Assembly (NCBI RefSeq): GCF_010015445.1 | Contig: NC_053116.1 | Coordinates: 5,531,568 to 5,595,567, forward strand | DNA length: 64,000 nucleotides | Direction of reading: 5' to 3' | Source of the DNA: Perca fluviatilis | Taxonomy: Eukaryota; Chordata; Actinopteri; Perciformes; Percidae | In this document: piece after piece, positions 46,664 to 58,185 of the stretch | Layout: every line of letters starts with the position of its first letter | Position numbering within the stretch: the stretch's first letter is position 1 | The notes under the pieces: model-generated | Database searches by the model: none | Seen by the model: only the letters and a program-made list of their open reading frames with translations | What the model was told of the DNA's origin: nothing | Made by a program: the position numbers and the translations under genes

Positions 46664-47170
46664 TTAGTTGTGGTCAAGTCTTCTGTCACGGACGACCAGG
46701 AGACAGACTGCAGTAGAGAAGCTGAGCTTTATTAACAATGATCCAACAACGAGCAGGAAGCAGCAGGCAGGAAATCTGGTAGCTGGGTAGGCAGGTTCCA
46801 GAGCAGCAGCAGACAACAGGATCCGAAGTACAGGGTAGGCAAACTTGGAATGACTAGGCTTAACGTGCGTGGTCAAAGCATCATGTGGAAACGAGACTTG
46901 ACAAGGAGTGTGTGTGTTGTGCTGCGCTATGTAGGTGGTGGCTATTTAGTTGCAGGTGGTGGACTGAGGATGAGGCTTGATGAGGTGCAGGTGTGTGTAA
47001 TTAGGACTGAGGGGACTGGGAGAGTCTGATCTGCGTGAGTGACGAGGAGTATGAATCAGTGGGAGGAGTGTGTGCTGGAGAATGAGAGAGAGTGAGTGCT
47101 GGTGACAGTGAATGGGGAAACAAACAGTCAATGAACACTGACTAACAGTCCAAGACACCCTGACACCTTG

Positions 47171-47777
47171 CCTTGTTGCATGATCCAATTTGTTTTCAAA
47201 ACTTGCCATTGTGTAGCTTGCTAACTCGAAGTTTGATGTTGTTCCCTGAAACGAATGGTTTTGCATGGCGAGGGACTGACAGATGTTCTGGTGATTTTCC
47301 GGTAAATGAATGGTTGTCGATCCAGACTAGTTTGACTGTAATGTCTTCATTTTTTGTTTAAATCACTTTTATTATTATAACCTCCACCAAGGAGACCGAA
47401 ATTAAGTCACAATCTCGAATTACGAGATGTGTCACGTCCGGTCAGCTTGCCATGTGGAAAAAAATCTGAATAAAACACATGTAGCCTGCTCGAGGTAGCC
47501 CATTTCCTGATTGATTCTACCACCACTCCAATGTGGTAGGCTAATGAGCTAGATTTCTACACACAGTAGCAGAAGAAGACCAGCTACACACAACGGAGCA
47601 TACACCGATCGCACTCAGGTTGTGGGCCGGCATGAATGAGGTAAAAAAACAGGTGTGAGTCAGTTTATTCTCCTGGTTCAGTGACACTACTTGGGTTAAT
47701 TAACTGGCTCTTTAGTCAGTTCGTGCTGCGATTCAGTCAACCTCCTATAATTTAGCTACAGCCAGTCAAAAGATAGC
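47171..47777. other. No feature recognised
   Basis: Unique-looking sequence between the LTR element and the hAT remnant. Nothing found on either strand. Confidence 0.3.
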
Positions 47778-48337
47778 ATGGCAACTGCAGATGCAGGAGA
47801 CCAATCGACAGAACTTGAACCCCCTCCTCCTTCACCGAAGTCGCCGATGTGGAAGTATTTTGATTTCCATTGAGTTATGTTGACAACGTTCGCGTTGTCG
47901 ACAAAAAAGTCACAGTTTGCAAGCTCTGCTATGTGCGTGTACAATTTTCTTCCACTGGCACGACTAACATGGCAGTTAATCTGTGTGGTGTATGTTCAAC
48001 TGTTCGGAAATAGTTTAAGACTTTGTCAAAGAAGACTATGGACATGGCTGTTTTATTGTTTCTTTTGTTGTGAACTTGAATGTCATCTTCTGTGAAGACT
48101 GCAGTTACAAAAAAGATGGCAGGTTATAGATATAAATTATTGTTACATTATGTTGTTAATAAATGTTTTAAATTTGACAATGTAGTGTGGTACATTGCGA
48201 ACAAAGGTCAGATATAGCAATAGCTATACCTGTGCTTTAAAAAAAGTTAATTTAAAAATTGAGAATCGAATCAAACCGTGACCTTAGAATCGAAAATGTA
48301 ATCGAATCAAGGATTTGTGAGAATTGTGACACCCCTA
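47778..48337 (+). pseudogene. hAT element remnant: BED zinc finger exon joined to a 3' end
   Basis: ATG at about 47778 opens MATADAGDQSTELEPPPPSP, then KSPMWKYFDFH. After an in-frame stop and shift the frame reads KVTVCKLCYVRVQFSS and GTTNMAVNL. That is the order of a BED zinc finger (aromatic WKYF, CxxC, then TTNM before the distal histidines) at the N-terminus of Ac/ZBED-type hAT transposases. The catalytic part is missing. From about 48240 comes an AT-rich end with GAGAATCGAATC words finishing TGACACCCCTA at 48337, like the 3' terminal repeat of hAT elements. The 5' end was not found. Confidence 0.75.
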
Positions 48338-49789
48338 TTAACCATACAATGCCTGTTGTATAAAAACTGTAAACCTCATTCACACGTTATCGTAAATAAA
48401 AACATGTATACATTTAAACTTCTACCCAAACTACTGTTTATTAGTCATTGAACACTGATTGCAGCTACTGCAACTCATGAATTTCATCTAAGTGTATACA
48501 ACCTGAAGGGATATAAGCAGGACAAGTGTTTTTAGTCAAAACCAGTCCTATACTCGTCTAATGCCACACTATGAATTTTCAAGCGATTCCACTGTCGCAG
48601 ACTAATATCCAATATCAGAATGACATCCTGAGAGTCTTGCTAGAGTTGGGGCTCTCCCATCATCTCCATTTTTTGGTGTAAGGTGGTCATAAAACTCAGT
48701 CCCAGTCAGTCTTTTTCCCGTCTGGACGTTCCGACGAAATCAAACATGTTTGATATTATCCTAAGTTTTAAGTCTTGATAGGAAAGTTAAATTATGTGAA
48801 CATTGTCAACAACCAATGGCTGTGTTCCCTCCAGCACCAAACAGGAAGCAGCAAACGGCTAGAGCCGGTGGTGTTTGTAGTCTTGCAATATGTGACCCTG
48901 CAAGATCTGTGACCCCAGTCTTTACATATGATCACAGTCTTTAACGTTAGATGTGAGATGGTTGTCTTTAGATGTGAGATGGTGTCAGACTTTAGTCTTT
49001 TCAAAGTCTGCTCAAAGTCTTCTAGTGTATGGTAGGCATAAGTACAGAAAAGTACTGAAGGGATATAGACAGGACAAATGTTTTAGTCAAAACCAATACT
49101 ATACTCGTCTAAAGTGGATCATGTCTAATGTTTTAGCTCTAATATTCAGCTCCACCACCCATTTCTCCAGTGGTCTGCTCTAATGCATCAAGACTAAGAA
49201 ACTGCACTAATGAACATTTCCTCTGTGAGACTCTTCTTTAATGAACAAGCAGCATCATTAAACTTTAGCTCTGCCAGGTCTGTGCATTGATATCACCGGG
49301 GTGTGTGTGTGTGTGTGTGTGTGTGGTGAAACACACAACGTTGCTGCCTCTTCCCTTAATTTCTTGCCGGAAATGTAAAAAGTTCAAGGACAAAATTAGA
49401 TATTGAATAAATCATGTCTTCTTTTTAAAATGTAAAGCCGTTTCACATTTGCGGCAGCGGGTGAAGAATGTCAAACAATAATTTTTGTTAAGATTTCTCA
49501 AATCTGGTTAATACTTGATACACACTCAGAAACACGACTTTATTTGTTCTGATGTTGTTCTGTTTCCGGTTACATATTACGATATTAGCTAATAACTAAT
49601 GAAGCTCAGCATAAGTTTAATCAGGAAGACTATCTTTATGCTTCATTCAATCACAATTCTCTCTCAAACTCCTCCCGCTTGTTTGCAGGATGCAAAATGT
49701 GAGGCACCCTGCCTTTTTTTGTTGAAAACCAGTTGCGTCTTTTCGTTATGCTTGCTAGGCAACCATTGATTCATCCATCTTGCTTGATT
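48338..49789. repeat. No gene; 65-bp direct repeat 545 bp apart and a (GT)n run
   Basis: CTGAAGGGATATAAGCAGG at 48504 and CTGAAGGGATATAGACAGG at 49051 open two copies that both end in TATACTCGTCTAA. The DNA between is not duplicated. A GT microsatellite lies at about 49301-49324. No coding signal was seen. Confidence 0.75.
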
Positions 49790-50221
49790 ATGGAAAAAAT
49801 CCTAATCACGATTATTTTGGTCAGTATTGAAATCACGATTATGTAACACGATTATTTCATATGACTTTGGGAACGTGTTGCATTTATTAAAAAGACGCCT
49901 TTCAACAATTCATAATATTGTATTTTTTTAACTATTAAAATAAATAATATAACAGATATTCAAATCAAAGTATAAAAGTATTCAAGTAAAAATTATAACC
50001 ACAAATAAATAAGATCAACAATAAAGTGCACTTCCACAATCTTGTTTTCTTTCCACAATGTTGCCTACTTGAAAACAAGTAGGCAACATTTTTGCTAAAT
50101 ATATTCAACAAATTCCAGCTTGTAACTCAATCCAAAAAAATGTATAGGCTGGCCCACCATCAGGCCCCAGCATTAACAGCAAACAGGTTAACTAAAATGT
50201 AAGAAAAAATTTAAACATTAT
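49790..50221. repeat. Decayed hAT-type MITE end
   Basis: TGATTATGGAAAAAATCC, AATCACGATTATTTTGGTCA and AATCACGATTATG (49787-49850) match the inner end sequence of the element at 40719-41727 on the other strand. After 49870 the sequence is AT-rich and unremarkable. Confidence 0.5.
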
Positions 50222-51055
50222 TTAAGTCAACATGCTGGTAGGGCTGCTAATATAATCTCTTAAAAGGTTTTTAGCCAGAAACACCAGTCGGTTAACATGA
50301 TCTGGTTTAAGGGATGAACACAAGCAGATGACAATGTTTCCACAAAGACCCTCTCTGAAGAAGAACTTGTAGCTGGAATGCAGAGGTATTATGCCATTTT
50401 CAGGACTGGTCCACAACCCTGCAAGGACCTCAGGTGCAACAATTGACCCACTTCCACCAATAGGTGGCGCTATAGCAGAAGAAAACGCGTTTGGCCCTAT
50501 AACTCCCAAACTGTACATCGCACATTTAAAAACCATATATCCTCGTGTTCCTTGGATCTAGCTGGATCGGCAGTTCTGATTCATAACTTAATAACTTATA
50601 ATTATAACTAGTAGAAACATACGGTCTTTTGGAGCTAAAAGCTGACGGTCGCCCCGTTCTGCTGATGTCTTTGTTGTCTTCCTAGCCCTTACAGAAGGTT
50701 TTGTATCCAGCATAGAATTCCAGAGTTTTTCTGGGTCTTTGTGCAATTAATTCCTACTGTTACATCCATGAGTTATAATGTTCAATATGTTTATTTTTGC
50801 ACTGGATGACTGGTAAAGGTTTGCCCCGACCCCTGTGCTTTGGCCACGCCTCTGTTCACAGCTAATGAACTGTAAGATGGAGAGTCTTTTGTGAGGTATC
50901 ATTGAACTCAGCAGAGAGTTCCCTTTTCATTGGTGACAATTTGCGGTGTTTGAGTGGTGCGCAAATGCACAGTCACAAGGACCGGCGTCCGCCAGTAACC
51001 CTGACACGCGCAGAGGCGCGAGGGCCCGTCCAACGCTGCTTGCAGCTTTAATTAT
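50222..51055 (-). repeat. Dispersed repeat of the GCTGCAAGCAGCG type
   Basis: On the minus strand it starts ATTAAAGCTGCAAGCAGCG and continues GGACGGGCCCTCGCGCCTC, TTACTGGCGGACGCCGGTC, with an AGGTGGCGCTATAG word (plus strand reads CACCAATAGGTGGCGCTATA near 50457). I recognise this as a repeat spread through percomorph genomes; I do not know its class. Where it meets the hAT gene the transposase frame stops, so it is probably the later arrival. Confidence 0.65.
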
Positions 51056-52209
51056 TATTATTATTACCATGACAGTCATCATCTCCACTATCAGTCTATC
51101 TTCAATGGACCCTCAGTTGTCTTCATGGACATATTTAAGTTTGAACCTTGGGTCCATGGCAGAGGCCATATCAAGCAGTTATTGTGTTGCTGTGTCACTC
51201 TATTTGTCATTGAGATAATCTACTGTCTTCAGTTTGAACCTTTTGTCAAGGTCCATGTCTTCATCCTGCACTTCTAATATTTGGTTATTGAAGAAGTGGA
51301 GGGTTGGTTTCAGGAAAGAAACACTGGCATATTTCTCTCCAGAAAGGGCATCAGTGAACTCAACCAGAGGGCTGAGTGACTTGTTGATGGCCTTCAGCAC
51401 ATCAATATCCTGCCATGTGAGGGTGAGATGTAGCCCTCCAGTCACTAGAGAAAACCTGGGCAATGGCCTTCTGTTGTTCAATGACTCCCCAGATCCCCAT
51501 CTAGTCGGGCATTCAGTTTTTAGCGAGTGGTCAGGCAGGTTCAACTGCCTCTGAGCCTCTGTCAGAGCCCTCTTCTTTTTCCAACTGTACGAAAAGCTAC
51601 TGAACACCTTCTTGCAGACCCCCATCGCCCGGTAAATCCTTGGATCCTTCATTGCATTCTCTAAGATTACAACAAATACATATTTAGCATCACTATGATT
51701 ATTGCAACCTTCATCTGTCATTTGTGGTGTGTGTGTGTGTCATTGTTGTTGTTATTATTATTATTATTATTATAATTGTATGTAGCCTACGCTAGTAGTA
51801 GTAGTAGTAGCCTAATGGTAGAATAAGGCTAGTGTGAGAGAAACAATCTCATGTAGCCTAACTGACATATTATTATTTATTAGTATTCCTAGTATTGTTG
51901 TTGCTGTTGTTTTACATATAATTAAATCACCACATATCATATGTCACTCCCTATCACACTCACCTATAGCAGAGTGGAGTCTGTGCCCGAAGCACTGAAG
52001 CCTTATCCATCCATTTAGCTCAGCCGGCAGCTTTATGTTTGCGGCATTGTCCGAAGTGATGCAGATGAGCTTTTCTTCATTTAAACCCCATGCAGCCAAA
52101 GCTTCCCTCAGTCCATTGGCGATGTTTTGGCCCGTACGGTCTTCAGGAATAAATCCCGTTTGGAGGCATTTGGTATTCAAACGGAAATCAACATCAATAT
52201 AGTGGATTG
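51056..52209 (-). pseudogene. hAT transposase (Ac/ZBED type) fragment with an intron
   Basis: Exon A, about 52209-51964, codes YIDVDFRLNTKCLQTGFIPE, then GQNIANGLREALAAWGLNEE, ICITSDNAANIKLPAELNGW and CFGHRLHSAI. A donor GTGAGTG follows at 51963, and the acceptor ATCTTAG is at 51661; the join is in phase. Exon B from 51660 codes ENAMKDPRIYRAMGVCKKVF, SYSWKKKRALTEAQRQLNLP, CPTRWGSGESLNN and, near 51320, a stretch before the dimerisation region. A stop at 51200 is followed by further similarity (LLDMASAMDPRFKLKYV) to about 51090. The N-terminus is cut by an LTR fragment at 52210; the C-terminus ends at the repeat at 51055. A second piece of this type lies at 47778 in the opposite direction. Confidence 0.88.
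51720..51810. repeat. (TG)n, (ATT)n and (TAG)n runs in the hAT intron
   Basis: Three short microsatellites follow one another: GTGTGTGTGTGTGT at about 51726, ATT repeats at 51752-51772 and TAG repeats at 51794-51811. Confidence 0.9.
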
Positions 52210-52425
52210 TGTCATAGTTGTATGTTTTCTGTTTTATTTTGGAGTCTCTGTTTTCCTCCTTAGTCTTGTCTTGTTTTACTTCCTGTCTTGTGTTTTCCCG
52301 CCTGTTTTGATTGTTCTGCCCCACCCTGATGCGTTTTCACCTGTTGTATCACCTGTCCCTTGTTGCTCGTTACCTCTTGTATTTAGTCTCTGTGTTTCCC
52401 TTGTCTGTTGTCAGGTCATTATTTC
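52210..52425 (+). mobile_element. LTR fragment cutting the hAT gene
   Basis: It begins TGTCATAGTTGTATG and continues CTTGTTTTACTTCCTGTC, GTTTTCCCGCC, TTTTCACCTGTTG and TTTCCCTTGTCTG, as on the minus strand at 25606-25799, so the two are one family. The 3' end of the LTR and any second target copy are missing. Confidence 0.7.
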
Positions 52426-53149
52426 AAACAATGACCAACCTTATGCCCTTATCAGCCAGGTGCTAAATGTAACCCACACAAGGTTACTGAAGTTCAAACC
52501 CTCTAATCCACCAGGGGGTGGTGCGTACACTTCCGGGAGTTTTGGAAAAAACTCATTTTCTTCCGGTGAAGACATTGTCCGAACGCATCAAGGACTGGTT
52601 GAAAGCTGTGAGAGAGAGATAAATCGCACGACTTTGCGAGCTCCTAAAGATACCTCCGATTGTTTTTTTTAGATGGATAGATCATCTGAATCTGACCCTG
52701 GTGGTCAGTGGCGAGCCAACCGCAGAAGTGAGTGAACGGACCAAGAGCCTGGTGTGGCCAGCCGTGGCGTCTTTGGAATCATCACCATCCTGTGCCTTCA
52801 TTTACATACAGATAAGAACATACATAAATCTACCCGGGTAGTGAAACGAACATACATACTTTGAAAAACACACGCAAACACCAAAACTTTCACGGACTCT
52901 TTCTTTTGTTTGAAATTGTTTATTTTTGGGTTCAGTGTGCGAATGTGCACTCAGGAAGCCGGCTTAGATAGGCAGGAAATGTAAATAACTGTCATTGATT
53001 TGTGTAATACATCTCTTGAGCTTTACCTGGGTTGTGTTTTATTTACATTTTATTATTTCAGGCTCCGTAGTCGTACCTAGAGAGATATTAGCCCAGTTTG
53101 ATCCATAGCTAATCAAATTAGTTGTCAGGAATACTTACGAAACCTGCAG
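52426..53149. other. No gene recognised
   Basis: Contains CACCAGGGGGTGGTGCGTAC and other unique-looking words. Neither strand gives a convincing coding stretch. Confidence 0.3.
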
Positions 53150-53420
53150 AGGGTTACATAAACAAGATAAAAATAAAACGTTTTGCTTGTCTGGCAGAGA
53201 ATGCACACTTATGACACAAGGAAAAAACACCTAATTACTGGCAAAAAACGACGGTTAAAATGTACGAGTCTGAGTATAATTTGTAGGGGACCGCAGATTT
53301 GGAACGAGCTTGATGAAAACTTCAAAGTGTCACAGTTAAAATCTCATTTTTTTTTCCTCATACTAATGACACATGTAGGCTACGTTTGTTTGTGTCGTGC
53401 TTTTGTTAAGCAACTGTAGG
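53150..53420 (+). pseudogene. LINE reverse transcriptase C-terminal fragment
   Basis: The frame from about 53195 reads RMHTYDTRKKHLITGKKRR, TSLSIICRGPQIWNELDEN and FKVSQLKSHFF, up to a stop at 53417-53419. The H-x-Y-x-T-R...G-P-x-x-W-N...L-K order is that of the C-terminal end of many fish non-LTR retrotransposons. It belongs to a different copy and probably a different family from 13593-14519. Only about 75 codons remain. Confidence 0.7.
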
Positions 53421-53873
53421 AAGGCATTCGGAAATGTCAACAGATGAGCGCATCAGCGCACACAGGGCAACAAGCGCACGTTAATAAGCTGTTGCCTTAT
53501 CGCACTCATGTGACCGAGCCCGACCCGACCCCGACCATAATTTCAAAATATCTGTCCGAACCTGGCCCAGCCCGTCGGGTACCGTCGGGACCCGTCGGCC
53601 TCACAAACAATTTTCCACAATAAAACAAGATGTAATTCTACAGAAATGCTCTTCAATTTGCCCGTGATAAGCATTATAAAACATGTGCCACATGGTCGTT
53701 TTAATCCATCATTACCATTCTGTCATAAAGCCCTCAGCTGAGGAATGCCTAACTCCGGATTTCCACTGAATGCAGAACGTCTGCGGACCGGCTCCGCCGT
53801 CCGTCAATAGGCTACCCACTAGGTCTGGATTCGGTGCAGCACGGCTGCGCTCAAAACGGTGATTGTGGAACGC
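53421..53873. repeat. CCCGACCC / CCCGTCGGG-rich repeat patch
   Basis: At 53515-53610 GAGCCCGACCCGACCCCGAC and CAGCCCGTCGGGTACCGTCG give a short GC-rich palindromic patch, found in fish repeats. The rest is not recognised. Confidence 0.45.
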
Positions 53874-54103
53874 TTAACCCTTGTGTGGACAAAACAAGGG
53901 TTAATACAGCACCTTAGTGCTCGTTTGTACAGCATTTTGGTCAGCTTAAACTGTGTTTAAATGTGCTCTAGAAACAAACTTTACTTACTTACTTTACAAG
54001 AGACAGGGTTTAGAGAGCAATTCTCAACAAAATAAACGGAAGTACATAACCCTTGTGTGGTCCTTTGGGTCCCAGTGACCCGAAAGGACCACACAAGGGT
54101 TAA
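53874..54103. mobile_element. piggyBac-type MITE, one short and one longer end pair
   Basis: TTAA at 53874-53877 is followed by CCCTTGTGTGG; a second TTAA (53901-53904) follows the complement ACAAGGG only 23 bp later. From 54050 the sequence CCCTTGTGTGGTCC pairs with GGACCACACAAGGG, ending at TTAA 54100-54103, with the palindrome GGGTCCCAGTGACCC (54067-54081) at its centre. The whole is consistent with a 222-bp element, 53878-54099, flanked by TTAA, with smaller end pairs inside. It shares the CCC end and GGGTC...GACCC palindrome with the element at 7965-9721. Confidence 0.8.
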
Positions 54104-54985
54104 CACTACTTGCACTCAGCAGTCGCCATTGTTGCTACGGAGTGGAAGCTACGGGACCACCAACGTATTTTCAAACTTCTTAAAATGGCGGTCGAGGAAG
54201 CTGTAGCGGTTGCATACGGTGAAAACCAAACTATACAAGTCAAATTTATACATGTGGTCTTTTTTTCAATACCACAGTACCACTGTACCAGTAATCAGAA
54301 AAAAAGCAAGCCTTTACATATTTTAATATTAAATGTTTCATTCTGCTTCACTTTATCATCAAGTTCTCTCAGTGTTGCTGTTTTACCTTCAGTTTCATAC
54401 TGGTGCATTCATTTAGGACTGCAAACAAACACCTGTGTCATATCTGTCCGGTTATACTGTGCAATTATTAGAAAATAATTCACACCTTCCAACCATCAGA
54501 ATCAAGCACTTTCAGTTGCCATGGAATACATGGATATGTTAAGCACTGGAGCTATAATGCTAGTAATGGTTTATAGTTAAATCATATGGTAATTCAAGTA
54601 CCACAAGACCTTAAAAAATGGCATGAAATCCTAGTTTGGTATTTAACTCTTTCTTGCCTATTTTACGGCCAAAACAGTAGGTAATTTTATTTAACTTCAT
54701 GAGTTGTCGATAACTGCTTGAATTACCATTATTTTTTGTTTCTTTGAGGCTAGATCATCTCATTTTGGGCAGAGGATCCAGCCTCTGAATCGAACACATC
54801 TACACACTACATCTTACTGTTTAATCATTACATGACAGAGAGGAAAGAGACAAAAAAAAACTTTGAATTGCATTTCATAGCCTGAAAACCTGTTTAAATG
54901 TGGCACCAAATCAAAGTTGAGATGGCTTCTGTTCTCATGTATCATCAGGCATATTGAGGGAAATAATTTCTCTTATCTAAAAAGT
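54104..54985. other. No confirmed gene; ATGGCGGTCG start-like context at 54185
   Basis: AAAATGGCGGTCGAGGAAGC opens a short frame (MAVEEAVAVAYGENQTIQ) that soon loses coding character. It is a YY1-type ATGGCGG context and may be a decayed first exon. No further support. Confidence 0.3.
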
Positions 54986-55147
54986 CTGCACACTGTATAA
55001 CTTGCAAAAATAAATTAAATACCAGGCAACAATTCGGTACTAGACCATCATCAGGCAAAATTATTGATTGATTTTGCCTGATTATGGTCTAGTACAGAAA
55101 TGTTGCCAGCTATTACATTTATTTTTGCAAGTTAAGACAGTGTGCAG
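54986..55147. repeat. 162-bp hairpin with 75-bp arms
   Basis: CTGCACACTGTATAACTTGC at 54986 pairs with GCAAGTTAAGACAGTGTGCAG ending at 55147, and the pairing goes on through GGTACTAGACCATCATCAGG and CCTGATTATGGTCTAGTAC to an 11-bp loop near 55066. Pairing is good but not perfect. It may be a small fold-back MITE. It would also fold as RNA. Confidence 0.9.
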
Positions 55148-56898
55148 GAGTTTCTTTGTAGACTTTTGACCTACTGGTCCCCCTCCGATGCACTGGTCTC
55201 ACGGTATAGATGTGCAAAGTATTTTTCTGTTCTTATCTAAAAATTCCAAAATGGTTAACAAAGCTCCTTGATAGGATTTTTTGTATAATTACACGTGATT
55301 TGTGTTGACACTCTACCTTCTCCTGACCAGCTACGCTCTAACACTCGCAGGCAGAGGATGTATTTGCTGGTAAATCAAGAGTGTGTACTCTATGTGTGTG
55401 GCAGGTGTGTGTTAACCAGGGAAGTATTTTGACCTTTTCCTCCTCATAAATTCTGTCACAACCATTAGAGAGAGTGAGGCTGAGTGGTGTGTAAGAGCAT
55501 CTGTGGTTGTCTGTGTGTATGTGCATCATATGTGTGGATGTTTTTCAATAGAAAACAGGTTTTGTCGTGATTCGGTGTACACATTTTGAAATACGTTTTC
55601 TTCAAAAAGGAAATAGTAATGCACACTGACAGAAGAATAACACTGTCACCATCAGATCAGTTCTTGTTTGTTAATATCCTGCTGTTCTTGTAATTCACTG
55701 TGTCATCTTCTGCTTTGTTAATGTATTAGATCAATGAAAAGAGACAGAGGGCCCGGCAGAAAATATGGTAACTATATATGGCTGCTATAAAAACTGACAT
55801 GCTAACCTTGGTGTTGATTTATGATGTGATGCGTAAATACATTCTTACCTTGAAGGGGCAGAAACATGTTAGAAGTGTCAGAGTAGAATATGTTCAGATG
55901 CAACAATTATTTTATATGTCTCATGTGCAGTAAAAGTTTCAAGCAGCACATCAAAACAGAATATTCACATCTGCTTTGAGGTTGATTCAAGTCTGGAGCT
56001 TCAACAGATGCCAATTTTCTACTTATGTATTATTTTAATTGTAACTCTGTCTGTGTTATTTGAAGATGAAATATGGATAAAGTGGAATGGTTACCATAAA
56101 GAAAAATGGGGGAAGATTTTACTGTCAGTCATAGAAATTGAGCCCTGAAATTCACATTAGGATTTGGTCACAAAAAGAAAATGAAACAGACTACAGACAA
56201 TATTTAAATGATGCATACACACAAAAAGCACCCCTATGCTTTTTCCCACACTTAAACTGGTATTATAAAAAATTATAATATGAAAATGATCATGCGTTAG
56301 ACCAGGCATACACACCTGATATGTTTTCACAGTAGATCTATGATTGCAGGTGCCAATTAGGAAGCCATTGCAGTGGCGGCACATCACGTGATAAAATAAC
56401 GTGACAGCACAACAAGAATCATTTAGATTTAGGTTAACTAAACTACACTACTAGGTTAGGTTTAGCAACAGATCATGGTTTGTTTTAAAATAAGTATGTT
56501 ATGTATTTTTAACTTGCATACATGAGTTTAAATGGAGCTGGATGATAAGGCTAGAGAGAAAGATGTCTGCTGCCATCATGACCAAGACCTGGATATCTGA
56601 CAGGAAATTCATAGATGGATGTATTGAAAACAGAATAAAACAGACCTAACAAAACTGAAAGTCTTCTTTACACATTATAACAATTGTTTGCAGTGCTGTG
56701 TCGAACTGAAAGACACATAGCAGAATTTATCTCAAGACAATCCAAATGTCTTTCTACCGAATCCAGTCCAGTATTTCATTACGTTGTACAAATGCAACTG
56801 TGACCTCACAGCGAATGTCTCAATTGTGTTTAGTTGCAACTGATCTATTCAGAGATTAAAAGGATAAATGTATGAGTACATTTACAGCACTTTAAGCA
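55148..56898. other. No gene recognised
   Basis: AT-rich unique-looking DNA. Neither strand has a supported coding stretch or repeat, apart from short frames without domains at 55338-55529 and 56157-56387. Confidence 0.35.
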
Positions 56899-56988
56899 GT
56901 CATGATTGGTGAAGACCTTCCTCCACAGCGCTGTGAAAGAAGATCTGGCTAGTCAACACAACATGGGAGAAAAATTTCCTCTGATTTA

Positions 56989-58185
56989 CAGTTTTTTTCG
57001 ATTGCTGAACGAAAGTGGGCACAACTGGAGTCACATGTGCAAAACCCTAACCACAGTCTGCACAGCAGCAGTTCATGTGGACCAAACTCTAGCTCATTTT
57101 TCATTGCTTGAACACAGTTTTCAAAACTCTACACACTTATCCCATGACTTTAACTACAACGTGCACAACACTGTAGATTTACAGCACTTTATTCAAATGC
57201 TAACACACTGCTGTCAGAACTGTTAACCACACATTCAAAACAGAATAGATTTCAGTCTGGTGCCTATCAAACACTGCTGATTGCAATTTTAGCTGAAAGC
57301 CTAAGCAGGTGTCTTGTGTTAGATTAGTTAGTGAACATATACGGTATTTATACAGAGAAAGCTCAGAAAGACTTTTTTGTAATACAAACACCAAATAAGA
57401 ATGAAACAATTATACACTGTACTGTTTGAGAGAAACAGGTAAAAGAGCAAAGATACCAATATGTCCAGGTAAGATGTCTGAGGTTATGTACACAGCTATA
57501 CAAAAAAAGTGAAAAACACTATATCTTTACAATAGTAAAACTGCATTCTTACTGTTTTTCAGAAAGTAATGGAGGTGAAAGCAATAGAAACACCACATTC
57601 ATTTGTATTTAGAGATGATGCAGATATCAAATGTGATGAAGAAAACTTGCCACATGCTGCTGGAGAGAGGCAGGATTAGTCACGCTATTCTTTGGTACTG
57701 TTACGTATGTACCTTTAGTTTTTTTTCCCCCAGTAATTCCATAAATTACTAGAGACAAACTACTTTATTGAAGAAAACTGCTGATTTTCATTCCTTCTTG
57801 TTTACCTTATGTAAAAATTGGTATGCTATACAATCTATATATTTTTCCTTAAATAAACTGTTGAGTAGTGTCAAGTCACTCAAATTGTTCAAACTGTAAA
57901 GATGAAAAAGTTTGTAATTTCTGTATTGGTGTTTGATGCTAGTGTTTTTACTCTCAGTGTGTTCTGAGTGACAGTGTGTGTTATCTCAGTGAGGCCTGTG
58001 CATAGTGTGTGGCTGCGCTGAGCCTGTTCTGAGACGTATGTTAAGAGTTGTGTTGCTTTGAATGAGTTTTGCAGGTGATGTGAACTGTTTAGCTCAGGTG
58101 ACTGTTGGTAGTGCAGACTGTAGTTAGAGTTTTGCACATGTGACTCCAGTTGTGCCCACTGTCGTTTAGCAATCGGAAAAAACTG
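56989..58185 (+). mobile_element. Tc1/mariner deletion derivative, copy A
   Basis: The ends CAGTTTTTTTCGATTGCT and AGCAATCGGAAAAAACTG are inverted, with TA on each side (56987-56988 and 58186-58187). Within it an exon-like stretch at 57398-57468 starts RMKQLYTVLFERN and ends at TATGTCCAG|GTAAGA. This matches the exon 2 end of the gene at 40210-40489 (RVPFERN ... EYVQ). A terminal exon-like stretch follows at 57563. The catalytic exons are deleted, so this is a non-autonomous member of the same Tc1/mariner group. Confidence 0.87.
57563..57679 (+). pseudogene. Terminal transposase exon in copy A (39 codons with stop)
   Basis: It follows an acceptor CTGTTTTTCAG and stays open to TAG at 57677-57679: KVMEVKAIETPHSFVF, RDDADIKCDEENLPHAAGER, QD. 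The same exon lies in copy B at 60774-60673 with six changes, several conservative, and a 15-bp in-frame length difference. The pattern CDxxENLxPxxxxRxD fits the C-terminal tail of the intron-bearing Tc1/mariner transposases, a part missing from the gene at 39792. Assignment is by that weak pattern and by position after the exon 2 donor. Confidence 0.6.

Larger units (their letters stand above)
44097..47165 (-). mobile_element. Non-autonomous LTR retrotransposon coding a Gag-like protein only
   Basis: The element begins TGTCACGG and ends CCCTGACA on the plus strand, and CCTTG lies on each side (44092-44096 and 47166-47170), a 5-bp target duplication. It is read on the minus strand. The 5' LTR is 46684-47165 (482 bp), with AATAAAGC as polyadenylation signal near 46730. 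The 3' LTR, at the left, keeps only 162 bp (44097-44258), identical to 46684-46845, and then passes into internal repeats, so its U3 part is deleted. No protease, reverse transcriptase or integrase is present. The identical LTR parts point to a recent insertion. Confidence 0.92.

Noticed and set aside
44097..47165. CRISPR-like regular repeats
   Set aside because: The repeats are contiguous minisatellite units without spacers, in a eukaryotic LTR element.
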